From an uncultured Gemmatimonadota bacterium (GTDB lineage Bacteria; Gemmatimonadota; Gemmatimonadetes; Gemmatimonadales; Gemmatimonadaceae): a DNA stretch of 7,003 nucleotides. The stretch spans positions 1 through 7,003 of the forward strand of contig CAIVJV010000080.1 in assembly GCA_903906325.1 (NCBI GenBank). The letters are read 5' to 3'. Position numbers and translations under genes: made by a program. Under the pieces are notes generated by a model. The model saw only the letters and a program-made list of their open reading frames with translations, did no database searches and was not told where the DNA came from. Below, one piece after another: positions 1-5,875 of this stretch (position 1 is the stretch's first letter; the number at the start of each line of letters is the position of its first letter).

Positions 1-414
1 CCCGCGCAGATCATCTGGCACCTCTCCAAGGTGCAGCATTGGGTCATGCGGGGGCTCGAGCAGGGCCAACGGGCCCTGCCACCCATGACGACCATCCCAC
101 CCGGCCCCTCACCGGACCGCCTGTTCGCGTCCATCGATCGCTTCCCGGTGCGGGATCGCACCCGTCGCGTCGAGGCGCCCGAGGGGATCCTCCCGCCGAA
201 GGGGCTCGATCTCGCGGCGGAACGAGTGCGCTGGCAGGAGGGTCGTGAGGCCCTCGAGGCCCTCCTGCGGCGCCTCGGCCCACTGCTCACCAGCATCTCG
301 GCCGCGCACCCGATGTTCGGGCCGTTGGATGGCTGGCAGTTCGCCCTCTTCGTGGCCCGCCATGAGGAGCGCCATCTCGACCAACTCCGCGAACTTCTGG
401 CCGCGCGCGGATAG
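1..414 (+). CDS. DinB-superfamily protein, 5'-truncated by window
   Basis: The reading frame is open from base 1 and ends with TAG at 412-414, giving the last 137 residues of a protein whose start lies outside the window. The visible part begins with a helix carrying W-H-L-S-K-V (His at visible residue 7). It ends with HEERHLDQL, giving His at visible residues 121 and 125. In the DinB/YfiT superfamily, one His from an early helix plus an HxxxH pair in a late helix bind a divalent metal inside a four-helix bundle. Characterised relatives are thiol-dependent transferases or maleylpyruvate isomerase-like enzymes; most members have no assigned substrate, and nothing here identifies one. The protein is probably cytoplasmic. 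The next gene starts 9 bp downstream, but a possible promoter overlapping this stop codon means the two need not be co-transcribed. The family call is fairly secure; the reaction is unknown. Confidence 0.8.
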   Translation, partial: PAQIIWHLSKVQHWVMRGLEQGQRALPPMTTIPPGPSPDRLFASIDRFPVRDRTRRVEAPEGILPPKGLDLAAERVRWQEGREALEALLRRLGPLLTSISAAHPMFGPLDGWQFALFVARHEERHLDQLRELLAARG

Positions 415-417
415 CTT
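412..417 (+). promoter_or_regulatory. Candidate -10 box (TAGCTT) for a leaderless U32 transcript
   Basis: TAGCTT fits TANNNT and occupies exactly -12 to -7 relative to the A of the ATG at 424, so transcription would begin at or next to the start codon. Its first three bases are also the TAG stop codon of the DinB-family gene. No Shine-Dalgarno sequence is visible in the nine bases between the genes (CTTTCCGGG), which fits leaderless translation. No clear TTGACA-like -35 element is seen about 17 bp upstream. Because a stop codon supplies the TA by necessity, this is the least independent of the three similar sites in the window. Confidence 0.3.
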
Positions 418-423
418 TCCGGG

Positions 424-2925
424 ATGGCCGTCGCCCGTCAGATCCCTGAGCTCCTCGCCCCCGCGGGCACGCTGGAGGCGGTCCGCGCCGCCGTCGCCAA
501 TGGCGCGGATGCCGTCTACTGCGGGGCCTCGCGCTTCAACGCGCGGGATGACGGGGCCCAGTTGACCCTCGACGAGCTCGAGCAGGCCTGTCTCATCGCG
601 CATGAGCGTGGCGCGCGGATCTACCTCACGCTGAATGTGCTGATCAAGCCCGCGGAGCTCGCGGAGGCCCTCCTGTACCTGGGGGAATGCATCGATCGGG
701 GGATCGATGCCGCGATCGTCCAGGACATCGGGCTCATCCGGGCCATCCAGCGCACCTATCCGACCTTCGAGGTGCACGGCTCCACGCAGATGACGGTGCA
801 TGATGCCGCAGGGGCCGCGGTGATGCAGCGGCTCGGGATCGATCGGGTGGTGCTCGCGCGCGAGAACTCTCTGGAGGATATCCGGGCGATCCGAGAGGCG
901 GTGCCGGGGCTCGGACTGGAGACCTTCATCCACGGCGCGCTCTGCATCTCGTACTCCGGGCAGTGCTTCATGTCGGGGATGATCTCCGAGCGCTCGGCGA
1001 ATCGGGGCTCCTGCGCGCAGTCGTGCCGGAAGGATTACCTGCTCCACGACGCGGTGACGGGCGCGGAGCTCGATCGAGGCTATCTCATCTCCGCCCGCGA
1101 TCTCGGCGCATGGGATCACCTGCCGGCGATCGTCGAGGCGGGGGTCGGGTGCCTCAAGATCGAGGGACGGAAGAAGAAGCCCGAGTTCGTCGCGACGGTG
1201 ACGCGCGGCTATCGTCAATTCCTCAAGGACATCCAGCAGGGGGTCTTCACCTCGCCGACGATGGAGGCGGTGCAGCCCCTCGTGCAGATCTTCTCGCGCG
1301 GCTTCACAGGCGGGATGTATGGCGGGCGTGAGGGGCGGCACTACATCACCCGGACGCAGCCCGATAATCGCGGGGTGGAGCTGGGTCTGGTGGTCGGGAG
1401 TGGGGATGGCGAGGTGATCATCGAGGTCGCCGCACCGATCGAGGCGGGGGACGGCCTGGGGTTCGAGCCGCCCGAGGGCGGGCATCTCACCAGCATGGGG
1501 TTCGCGGCGGGGACGGTGCGCACGCTCGCGCATCAGCCGGGGATGTGGCGGCAGGCCATCACCGCGCGCCAGCGTGTGCCGATCGGGTGGCGCGTGGTCC
1601 GGAGCTCGCACGCCTCACTCCTGGAACGGGCGCGCGCGACCTTCGCGAAGGTCGGGCGTGAACCGCTCCGGCGCCGCACCCGCCTCGATGTCCGCTGCTT
1701 CGGGGCAGCGGGATCCCCGCTCAAGGCGATCGTCACCACGGCGGACAGCGAGGTGGTGGTGCGGAGCGAGGTCCCGCTCGCCCCGGCGTCCTCTCGTGCG
1801 CTCGATGTCGCGCAGTTGCGTGAACAGTTCGGTCGGTTGGGCGAGACGCCGTTCGCCCTGGGGGATCTCGATGCGGCGGGGCTCGGGGCGGGGCTCTTCC
1901 TCCCGCTCAGCGAACTCAACCGTCTCCGGCAGAGCGCGGTCGACGAGCTGCTCGTGCAGCGCGACTGGGCGCGCGAGAGTGCGCTGGAGACGCGGCGGAT
2001 GCTGGTCGAGGAGGTCGTTCGGACGGTGCCGACGGCCTCGGCGACGCGCGTGTCAGGGCCGGAGGCGACGGCCCCGCGTCTGATCGCCGAGGTCTGGCGT
2101 GTCGAGGCGGCCGACGCGGCGCTCGCGTCCGGGGCCGATGCGATCGTCTTCGACCCCTTCCTGCGGCATCCCTTCCCCGCGGTGTCGGCGGTGTCGGCGG
2201 TGATCGATCGCGCGACCGCGGCGGGCAAGTCGTTCCGGCTTCGCCTCCCCACCATCGTGCGCCCTGCTGACCGGAGGAAGCTCGACAAGTGGCTCGCCCT
2301 CGGGACGCCGATCCTCTCGGGGCATGTCGGGCTCCTCCATGAGCTCGCGCAGGCGGGGCGCGATGTCGCCGCCGATTACGCCGTCAACTGCTTCAACGCG
2401 CACACGGCCGCCGAGCTCTTCGACCTCGGGGCGTCGCGCATCACCCCGTCGATCGAGCTCACCGCTGACGAGATCGGCGCGCTCGTCGCGCCATGGCATG
2501 GCGCGGGGTTCGAGGTGGTCGTCTTCGGACGGCCGGAGGGGATGACGCTCGAACACTGCGTGCTCAGCGCGGCCTTCGACCGTACCCCCACGCACTGTCG
2601 CGACCTGTGCACCAAGCAGCACACGGACACCCGCATGACCGATCCCGCGGGGTATGTCTTCCCGGTCGCCACCGATTACGCCTGCCGGAACCGCTTGTTG
2701 CATTCGCGGCCGATCGATGGGACGGAGTTCCTCCCCCGACTCTGGGAGCAGGGGGTCCGAGAGGTCCGGCTCCTCTTCAACCTCGCGACGGACCCGGTGG
2801 CGGAGATCGTTGCCGCATATCGCGCCGAGCTCGATGCGCTGGCGGCTGGCGGCAGGCCGCAGCGCCGCGTCCGTCCGCTCCTCGCCGAGGGGTTCACCCG
2901 CGGCCATTTCGCGCGCGCGGTCTGA
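424..2925 (+). CDS. U32-family protein, long RlhA/YdcP-like form with DUF3656-type middle
   Basis: This 833-residue protein opens with the family's PELLAPAG motif (residues 8-15), then GADAVYCG (27-34) and HGSTQM (118-123). The U32 signature lies around residues 167-183, with Cys174, Cys181, Cys197 and Cys201. From about residue 290 (FSRGFTGGMYGG) to about 520 the sequence matches the DUF3656 pattern: a beta-rich segment ending in FLPLSELNRLRQ. A degenerate second barrel-like half starts near residue 552 and carries its own cysteines: 712, 725, 729 and 754. Although named peptidases, characterised relatives take part in RNA hydroxylation: RlhA at 23S rRNA C2501 and TrhP at tRNA U34. An rRNA or tRNA hydroxylation role is therefore more likely than proteolysis; the Cys set suggests an Fe-S centre (inference). 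The layout resembles RlhA more than TrhP, but E. coli RlhA is shorter (about 650-670 residues), so I give no symbol. The ATG at 424 is the first start after the in-frame TAG at 412. Confidence 0.87.
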   Translation: MAVARQIPELLAPAGTLEAVRAAVANGADAVYCGASRFNARDDGAQLTLDELEQACLIAHERGARIYLTLNVLIKPAELAEALLYLGECIDRGIDAAIVQDIGLIRAIQRTYPTFEVHGSTQMTVHDAAGAAVMQRLGIDRVVLARENSLEDIRAIREAVPGLGLETFIHGALCISYSGQCFMSGMISERSANRGSCAQSCRKDYLLHDAVTGAELDRGYLISARDLGAWDHLPAIVEAGVGCLKIEGRKKKPEFVATVTRGYRQFLKDIQQGVFTSPTMEAVQPLVQIFSRGFTGGMYGGREGRHYITRTQPDNRGVELGLVVGSGDGEVIIEVAAPIEAGDGLGFEPPEGGHLTSMGFAAGTVRTLAHQPGMWRQAITARQRVPIGWRVVRSSHASLLERARATFAKVGREPLRRRTRLDVRCFGAAGSPLKAIVTTADSEVVVRSEVPLAPASSRALDVAQLREQFGRLGETPFALGDLDAAGLGAGLFLPLSELNRLRQSAVDELLVQRDWARESALETRRMLVEEVVRTVPTASATRVSGPEATAPRLIAEVWRVEAADAALASGADAIVFDPFLRHPFPAVSAVSAVIDRATAAGKSFRLRLPTIVRPADRRKLDKWLALGTPILSGHVGLLHELAQAGRDVAADYAVNCFNAHTAAELFDLGASRITPSIELTADEIGALVAPWHGAGFEVVVFGRPEGMTLEHCVLSAAFDRTPTHCRDLCTKQHTDTRMTDPAGYVFPVATDYACRNRLLHSRPIDGTEFLPRLWEQGVREVRLLFNLATDPVAEIVAAYRAELDALAAGGRPQRRVRPLLAEGFTRGHFARAV
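2179..2202 (+). repeat. 9-bp in-frame tandem repeat (GCGGTGTCG, about 2.7 copies)
   Basis: Two exact copies of GCGGTGTCG (2179-2187, 2188-2196) are followed by a partial third, GCGGTG (2197-2202). Within the U32 gene this encodes A-V-S-A-V-S-A-V. Because the unit is a multiple of three, a copy change would not shift the frame. It is short and may be an ordinary result of biased codon use in an Ala/Val-rich helix. Confidence 0.6.
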
Positions 2926-2938
2926 CCCCTGGCCGCGC
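2915..2938 (+). terminator. GC-rich hairpin over the U32 stop codon, possible weak terminator
   Basis: GCGCGGTC (2915-2922) pairs with GGCCGCGC (2931-2938) to give an 8-bp stem with one U-G wobble and an 8-base loop, TGACCCCT. The stop codon TGA (2923-2925) lies in the loop. No U-tract follows, so it is not a canonical intrinsic terminator. It could be a U-less hairpin that slows polymerase or protects the 3' end before recQ, or a chance product of CG-rich sequence. Confidence 0.3.
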
Positions 2939-2971
2939 TCCGATGATGCGGATCGTCTCAGTCCGCCGCGG

Positions 2972-2977
2972 TAAGGT
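2972..2977 (+). promoter_or_regulatory. Candidate -10 box (TAAGGT) before recQ
   Basis: TAAGGT fits TANNNT and sits exactly -12 to -7 from the ATG at 2984, which would make the recQ message leaderless. The same bases contain AAGG (2973-2976). Read as a Shine-Dalgarno sequence, this lies 7 bases before 2984 but only 1 base before the ATG at 2978. Both readings favour 2984 as the start. The TAA here is also an in-frame stop that rules out any start further upstream. No convincing -35 element is visible. Confidence 0.35.
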
Positions 2978-2983
2978 ATGGCG

Positions 2984-4786
2984 ATGACGGCCCCGCGACC
3001 CACGCGTGAGGAGGCCCGCCGCGTCCTGGCGGAGCGGTTCGGGTATCCGGATTTCCGACCGGGGCAGTCCGAGGCGGTCGCGTCCGTCCTCGAGGGGCGC
3101 GACACGCTGGTCGTCGTGCCCACCGGGGGCGGGAAGTCCCTCTGCTTTCAGGTCCCCGCGCTCACCCTCGGCGGGCTGACCGTCGTCATCTCGCCGCTCA
3201 TCTCATTGATGAAGGACCAGGTCGACGCGCTCACCGCGCGCGGGGTGGCCGCCACCTACCTCAACAGCACCCTCACGGCCGGCGAGATCTCCGCACGCAT
3301 GGCGCAGGTCCACGCCGGGAAGATCCATCTACTCTACGTGGCACCGGAGCGCTTCGATCTCGGGACGTTGGGACCCCGGCTTCGCCAGGTGGGGGTCACG
3401 CTGCTCGCGGTCGATGAGGCGCACTGCATCAGCGAGTGGGGGCATGACTTCCGACCGAGTTACCTGCGGGTCAAGGCGGTGCGCGATCAGCTGGGGTGCC
3501 CGCCGACCGTCGCGCTGACCGCGACCGCCACCCCGGAGGTCCGCGAGGACATCGTCCGGCAGCTCGGGCTGGTCGATCCGCGCATCATCATCTCGGGCTT
3601 CGACCGGGTGAACCTGAGTTACCATGTGGTCGCCACCAAGAACGATGCCGCCAAGGATGCGACGCTGATCGATCTCGTGCGTGCGCAGAAGGGGGATGGC
3701 GTCACGATCGTCTATGCCTCGACGCGGCGCACCGTCGAACGGATCACGCAGATGCTGAAACGCGCTCGGATCCCGACGGTCGGGTATCATGCCGGTCTCG
3801 ATGACGCGACGCGCGCCGACGTGCAAGACGCCTTCATGACCGAGCGGGCCTCGGTGATCGTCGCCACGAACGCATTCGGGATGGGGATCGATAAGCCGAA
3901 TGTGCGGCTCGTCATCCACTACGCCATGCCCGGGACGTTGGAGGCGTACTATCAGGAGGCGGGGCGGGGCGGACGTGATCGGCTCCCGGCGACCGCCATC
4001 CTGTTGCATGCCTATCCCGATCGCTTCACCCATGAGTTCTTCATCGACTCGGCGATCCCGTCCAAGGCCGTCGTGACGGCGGTCTATCGTGCCTGTCGGC
4101 GGCTCGCCGATGCGGAGGGGCTGGTGGAAGAGGACGCCGCAGGGATCGCCGCGGCGGCGACCACCAAACAGACCAAGGTGAGCGACCGGCAGGTTGGCGC
4201 GTCACTGCAGCTCCTCGGGCGGGCTGGGGCCGTCGCCGTCGCCGACCCATCACGCACCCATGCGTACGTGCGCCTCCTCGCCACCACGGAGCGGATCCGC
4301 ACCGAGCTCGACCCCGCGTCGGACGGGCTGGCTCTCGCACTCCTCCGGTCGCTCTGGCGGCGGGCGACGGACCGTCTGCATCAGGGTATCGTCGCCGACC
4401 TGGATGCGGTCCCGCCTGGGCTCGGCGGTGCCCATGGCGCCTTCGCGCAGCTCGAGGCACTCCAACGGCGACAGATGGTCGTGTGGCGCCGCTTGGGCGA
4501 GGGACTCACCCTCGCGGACCCCAGCGCCCCGATCGAGCACTGGGGGGTCGACTGGGCCGCGCTCGAGCGTCGCCACCACGCGGAGATGCGGAAGCTGGAG
4601 CAGATGCAGCGCTACGCGTACACCGAGCAGTGTCGCCGCGCCTTCGTGCTCCGGTACTTTGGCGACCCCGCCGCCCGCCCGCGCTGTACGGGGTGCGACA
4701 ACTGCCTCGGGGTCCGGATCAGTTCCCCTGCGCCTGACACTCCTTCACGACGGCGCGGTCGAACTTCTTCGGGTCGTCGAGGATAG
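2984..4786 (+). CDS. recQ: RecQ-family ATP-dependent DNA helicase, zinc motif at C-terminus
   Basis: A 600-residue superfamily 2 helicase that would unwind DNA 3'-to-5' in recombination and repair. Motifs, counted from the ATG at 2984: motif 0 with FGYPDFRPGQ ending at Gln28; Walker A PTGGGKS (46-52); DEAH box (144-147) followed by CISEWGHDFR; TATAT (179-183); NAFGMGIDKPNVR; and motif VI YYQEAGRGGRD starting at 322, with Arg328 and Arg331 in the usual arginine-finger positions. In E. coli RecQ the Cys4 zinc site directly follows the helicase core. Here about 210 Ala/Arg-rich residues, probably winged-helix-like, come first, and the Cys set is at 550, 568, 571 and 574 (CRR...YFGD...CTGCDNC). 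I recall similar layouts in other bacterial RecQ-family helicases. There is no HRDC domain. The last ~23 residues are Ser/Arg/Pro-rich and overlap the neighbour's 3' end on the opposite strand. An alternative ATG at 2978 adds two residues but is too close to AAGG. The start is unsure; the family is not. Confidence 0.93.
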   Translation: MTAPRPTREEARRVLAERFGYPDFRPGQSEAVASVLEGRDTLVVVPTGGGKSLCFQVPALTLGGLTVVISPLISLMKDQVDALTARGVAATYLNSTLTAGEISARMAQVHAGKIHLLYVAPERFDLGTLGPRLRQVGVTLLAVDEAHCISEWGHDFRPSYLRVKAVRDQLGCPPTVALTATATPEVREDIVRQLGLVDPRIIISGFDRVNLSYHVVATKNDAAKDATLIDLVRAQKGDGVTIVYASTRRTVERITQMLKRARIPTVGYHAGLDDATRADVQDAFMTERASVIVATNAFGMGIDKPNVRLVIHYAMPGTLEAYYQEAGRGGRDRLPATAILLHAYPDRFTHEFFIDSAIPSKAVVTAVYRACRRLADAEGLVEEDAAGIAAAATTKQTKVSDRQVGASLQLLGRAGAVAVADPSRTHAYVRLLATTERIRTELDPASDGLALALLRSLWRRATDRLHQGIVADLDAVPPGLGGAHGAFAQLEALQRRQMVVWRRLGEGLTLADPSAPIEHWGVDWAALERRHHAEMRKLEQMQRYAYTEQCRRAFVLRYFGDPAARPRCTGCDNCLGVRISSPAPDTPSRRRGRTSSGRRG

Positions 4787-5774
4787 GCCACAACTCGTCC
4801 AGGAAGGCCTTGGTATCGTCGCGCCGCTTGACGTCGAGCCCCGGGACGCTGGCGGCCCAGAGCGAGTCGATCGCCGGGCGCTTCTCCTTGAAATGGGCGA
4901 GGGTCGGTGCCCACTCGGCGGCGGTGCGACAGGGGCCACGATGCAGCCGCTGCCGGATGGAGCGGATCCCCAACATCGGGTTCGGGAAGGCGTAGCGGGC
5001 GTTCACCGCACCGGACCAGTCGAAGTCATACGCGACGGGGTAATAGGTCCCCGCCTCGTTTCTGAACAGTTCGATGTTGTGCAGCGCCGCGACCGACCAA
5101 TCGGTGTTCCCGATCCAGTACTCCCAGAGCGCGATCCGATTCAGGGCGCCGGGATCGAAGTCGGCGAACAGGGCCCCGGTCTGGTCGAGGGAGGTCATGC
5201 GGTGCTGGTCCGCCACCTCCTCCTCGGTCTCGAGGAGGAATGCGGTCACGGTGATCGGCTTCACACGATCGGTGGAGTCCTTGTACGTGATGGTCGCCAG
5301 CCGAGCCCGATGGTGGATCGGGTTCAGGATCGCATAGGTCTGGTACATCAGGTATTCCAGCAGGATGTACTGCTGATACTCCGGCGCGTTCGGCCGGCAG
5401 GGCGTCACGACCTTCAGGCGTGGATTGCCCTGGAGGAGCGTCCCCTCGCGCGCCTCCCGCTCGGCGCGCAGGTAGAGCGGCGGGAAGGAGCAGTTCCGCG
5501 CCTGGCGGCGGAAATGGCCGCGGGCTCGCAATTCGACCGGCATCGTCCCGGTCGCGACCTTCCCCCCTTCATCGGTCCAGGTCATCGCCGCGCCGAACCA
5601 CCGAAGTGCGGTCGAATCGCGCTCGCGCACGATGTCGCGCAGGTTCGTGGTCAGGGTGATGGCCACCGGGACCTTGGAGCGGAAGAGGACCTGGGCGTGG
5701 CTCGCACGTCCGACGAGTCCGGAGAGGAGGAGGACGCCGAGGAACACCGAGAGGGCGCGCGGACGCTGTGTCAT
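4719..5774 (-). CDS. Exported CotH-like (atypical kinase-fold) protein
   Basis: This 351-residue protein starts with a typical Sec signal peptide: MTQRPR, a hydrophobic stretch at about 8-21, and a likely cut after Ala27 in RASHAQ. The rest follows CotH-type proteins in order: an LRARGHFRR segment at 82-90 (CotH has R-x-RG), LKV with Lys121 as candidate nucleotide-binding residue, an acidic LLETEEE at 180-186, IGNTDW with Asp225 plus HN at 232-233 as a catalytic-loop candidate, and YDFDWS with Asp250/Asp252 as a metal-binding DFG-like motif. CotH of Bacillus is a spore-coat protein kinase; many distant bacterial homologues are exported and uncharacterised. This one would act in the periplasm or at the cell surface if active; kinase activity is inference. 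Cys95, 126, 282 and 346 could form disulfides. It converges on recQ with a 68-bp overlap and diverges from the phosphatase gene. The leader is C-rich with no Shine-Dalgarno. The family call is moderate; the exported location is well supported. Confidence 0.65.
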   Translation of the reverse strand: MTQRPRALSVFLGVLLLSGLVGRASHAQVLFRSKVPVAITLTTNLRDIVRERDSTALRWFGAAMTWTDEGGKVATGTMPVELRARGHFRRQARNCSFPPLYLRAEREAREGTLLQGNPRLKVVTPCRPNAPEYQQYILLEYLMYQTYAILNPIHHRARLATITYKDSTDRVKPITVTAFLLETEEEVADQHRMTSLDQTGALFADFDPGALNRIALWEYWIGNTDWSVAALHNIELFRNEAGTYYPVAYDFDWSGAVNARYAFPNPMLGIRSIRQRLHRGPCRTAAEWAPTLAHFKEKRPAIDSLWAASVPGLDVKRRDDTKAFLDELWPILDDPKKFDRAVVKECQAQGN

Positions 5775-5784
5775 GTCGGAGGCA

Positions 5785-5793
5785 GGGGGGGGG
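5785..5793. repeat. G9 homopolymer in the divergent spacer
   Basis: Nine consecutive G lie 11-19 bases upstream of the ATG at 5774, so the minus-strand message would carry C9 where a ribosome-binding site normally sits. GGG at 5795-5797 and 5807-5809 follow, so the plus strand could form a G-quadruplex. Runs of this length are prone to slippage in replication and sequencing, so the exact count may be uncertain. Confidence 0.7.
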
Positions 5794-5863
5794 TGGGCAG
5801 GACGATGGGAAACGTGCCGCCCGCGGGAGCGGTCGGCAACTCCACCTCCCCGGGGTCGCGGGG

Positions 5864-5869
5864 TATGTT
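5864..5869 (+). promoter_or_regulatory. Candidate -10 box (TATGTT) for a leaderless phosphatase transcript
   Basis: TATGTT is the best -10-like hexamer in the window (four of six bases match TATAAT) and lies exactly -12 to -7 from the ATG at 5876. It stands out as A/T-rich within a very G/C-rich spacer. Only a three-base AGG (5872-5874), one base before the ATG, could serve as a Shine-Dalgarno, too close for normal use. The -35 region about 17 bp upstream (around 5841-5846, TCCACC) is a poor match to TTGACA. Confidence 0.4.
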
Positions 5870-5875
5870 CTAGGT

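Noticed and set aside
31..33. GTG at 31 as the start of the DinB-family gene
   Set aside because: The frame is open to base 1 and the preceding codons (PAQIIWHLSK) are typical DinB sequence with a likely metal-binding His, so the true start lies upstream of the window.
109..1611. 500-codon open frame on the minus strand
   Set aside because: It is antisense to the DinB and U32 genes, shows Arg/His/Pro-rich low-information sequence with no recognisable motif, and is the usual result of high GC leaving one antisense frame free of stops.
2053..3123. 356-codon open frame on the minus strand
   Set aside because: It is antisense to the U32 gene and the recQ start, with Arg/Gly/Glu-rich composition and no family pattern.
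4730..4756. Possible hairpin GCGCC...GGCGC in the recQ/CotH-like overlap
   Set aside because: It has only five pairs with a 17-base loop and no U-tract on either strand, so it is too weak to call a terminator.
5820..5827. Palindrome CCCGCGGG in the divergent spacer as an operator
   Set aside because: An 8-bp all-GC palindrome is expected by chance in such DNA, and no second half-site or known regulator motif was seen.
4194..5873. 559-codon open frame on the plus strand
   Set aside because: It runs out of frame through recQ and then antisense through the CotH-like gene. Its first part is Ser/Arg/Pro-rich, and the rest mirrors the real minus-strand gene.
5865..5873. Tiny upstream frame ATG TTC TAG before the phosphatase
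   Set aside because: It overlaps the better-supported -10 candidate and would not be in the transcript if that is leaderless. Three codons alone are no evidence of a regulatory peptide.
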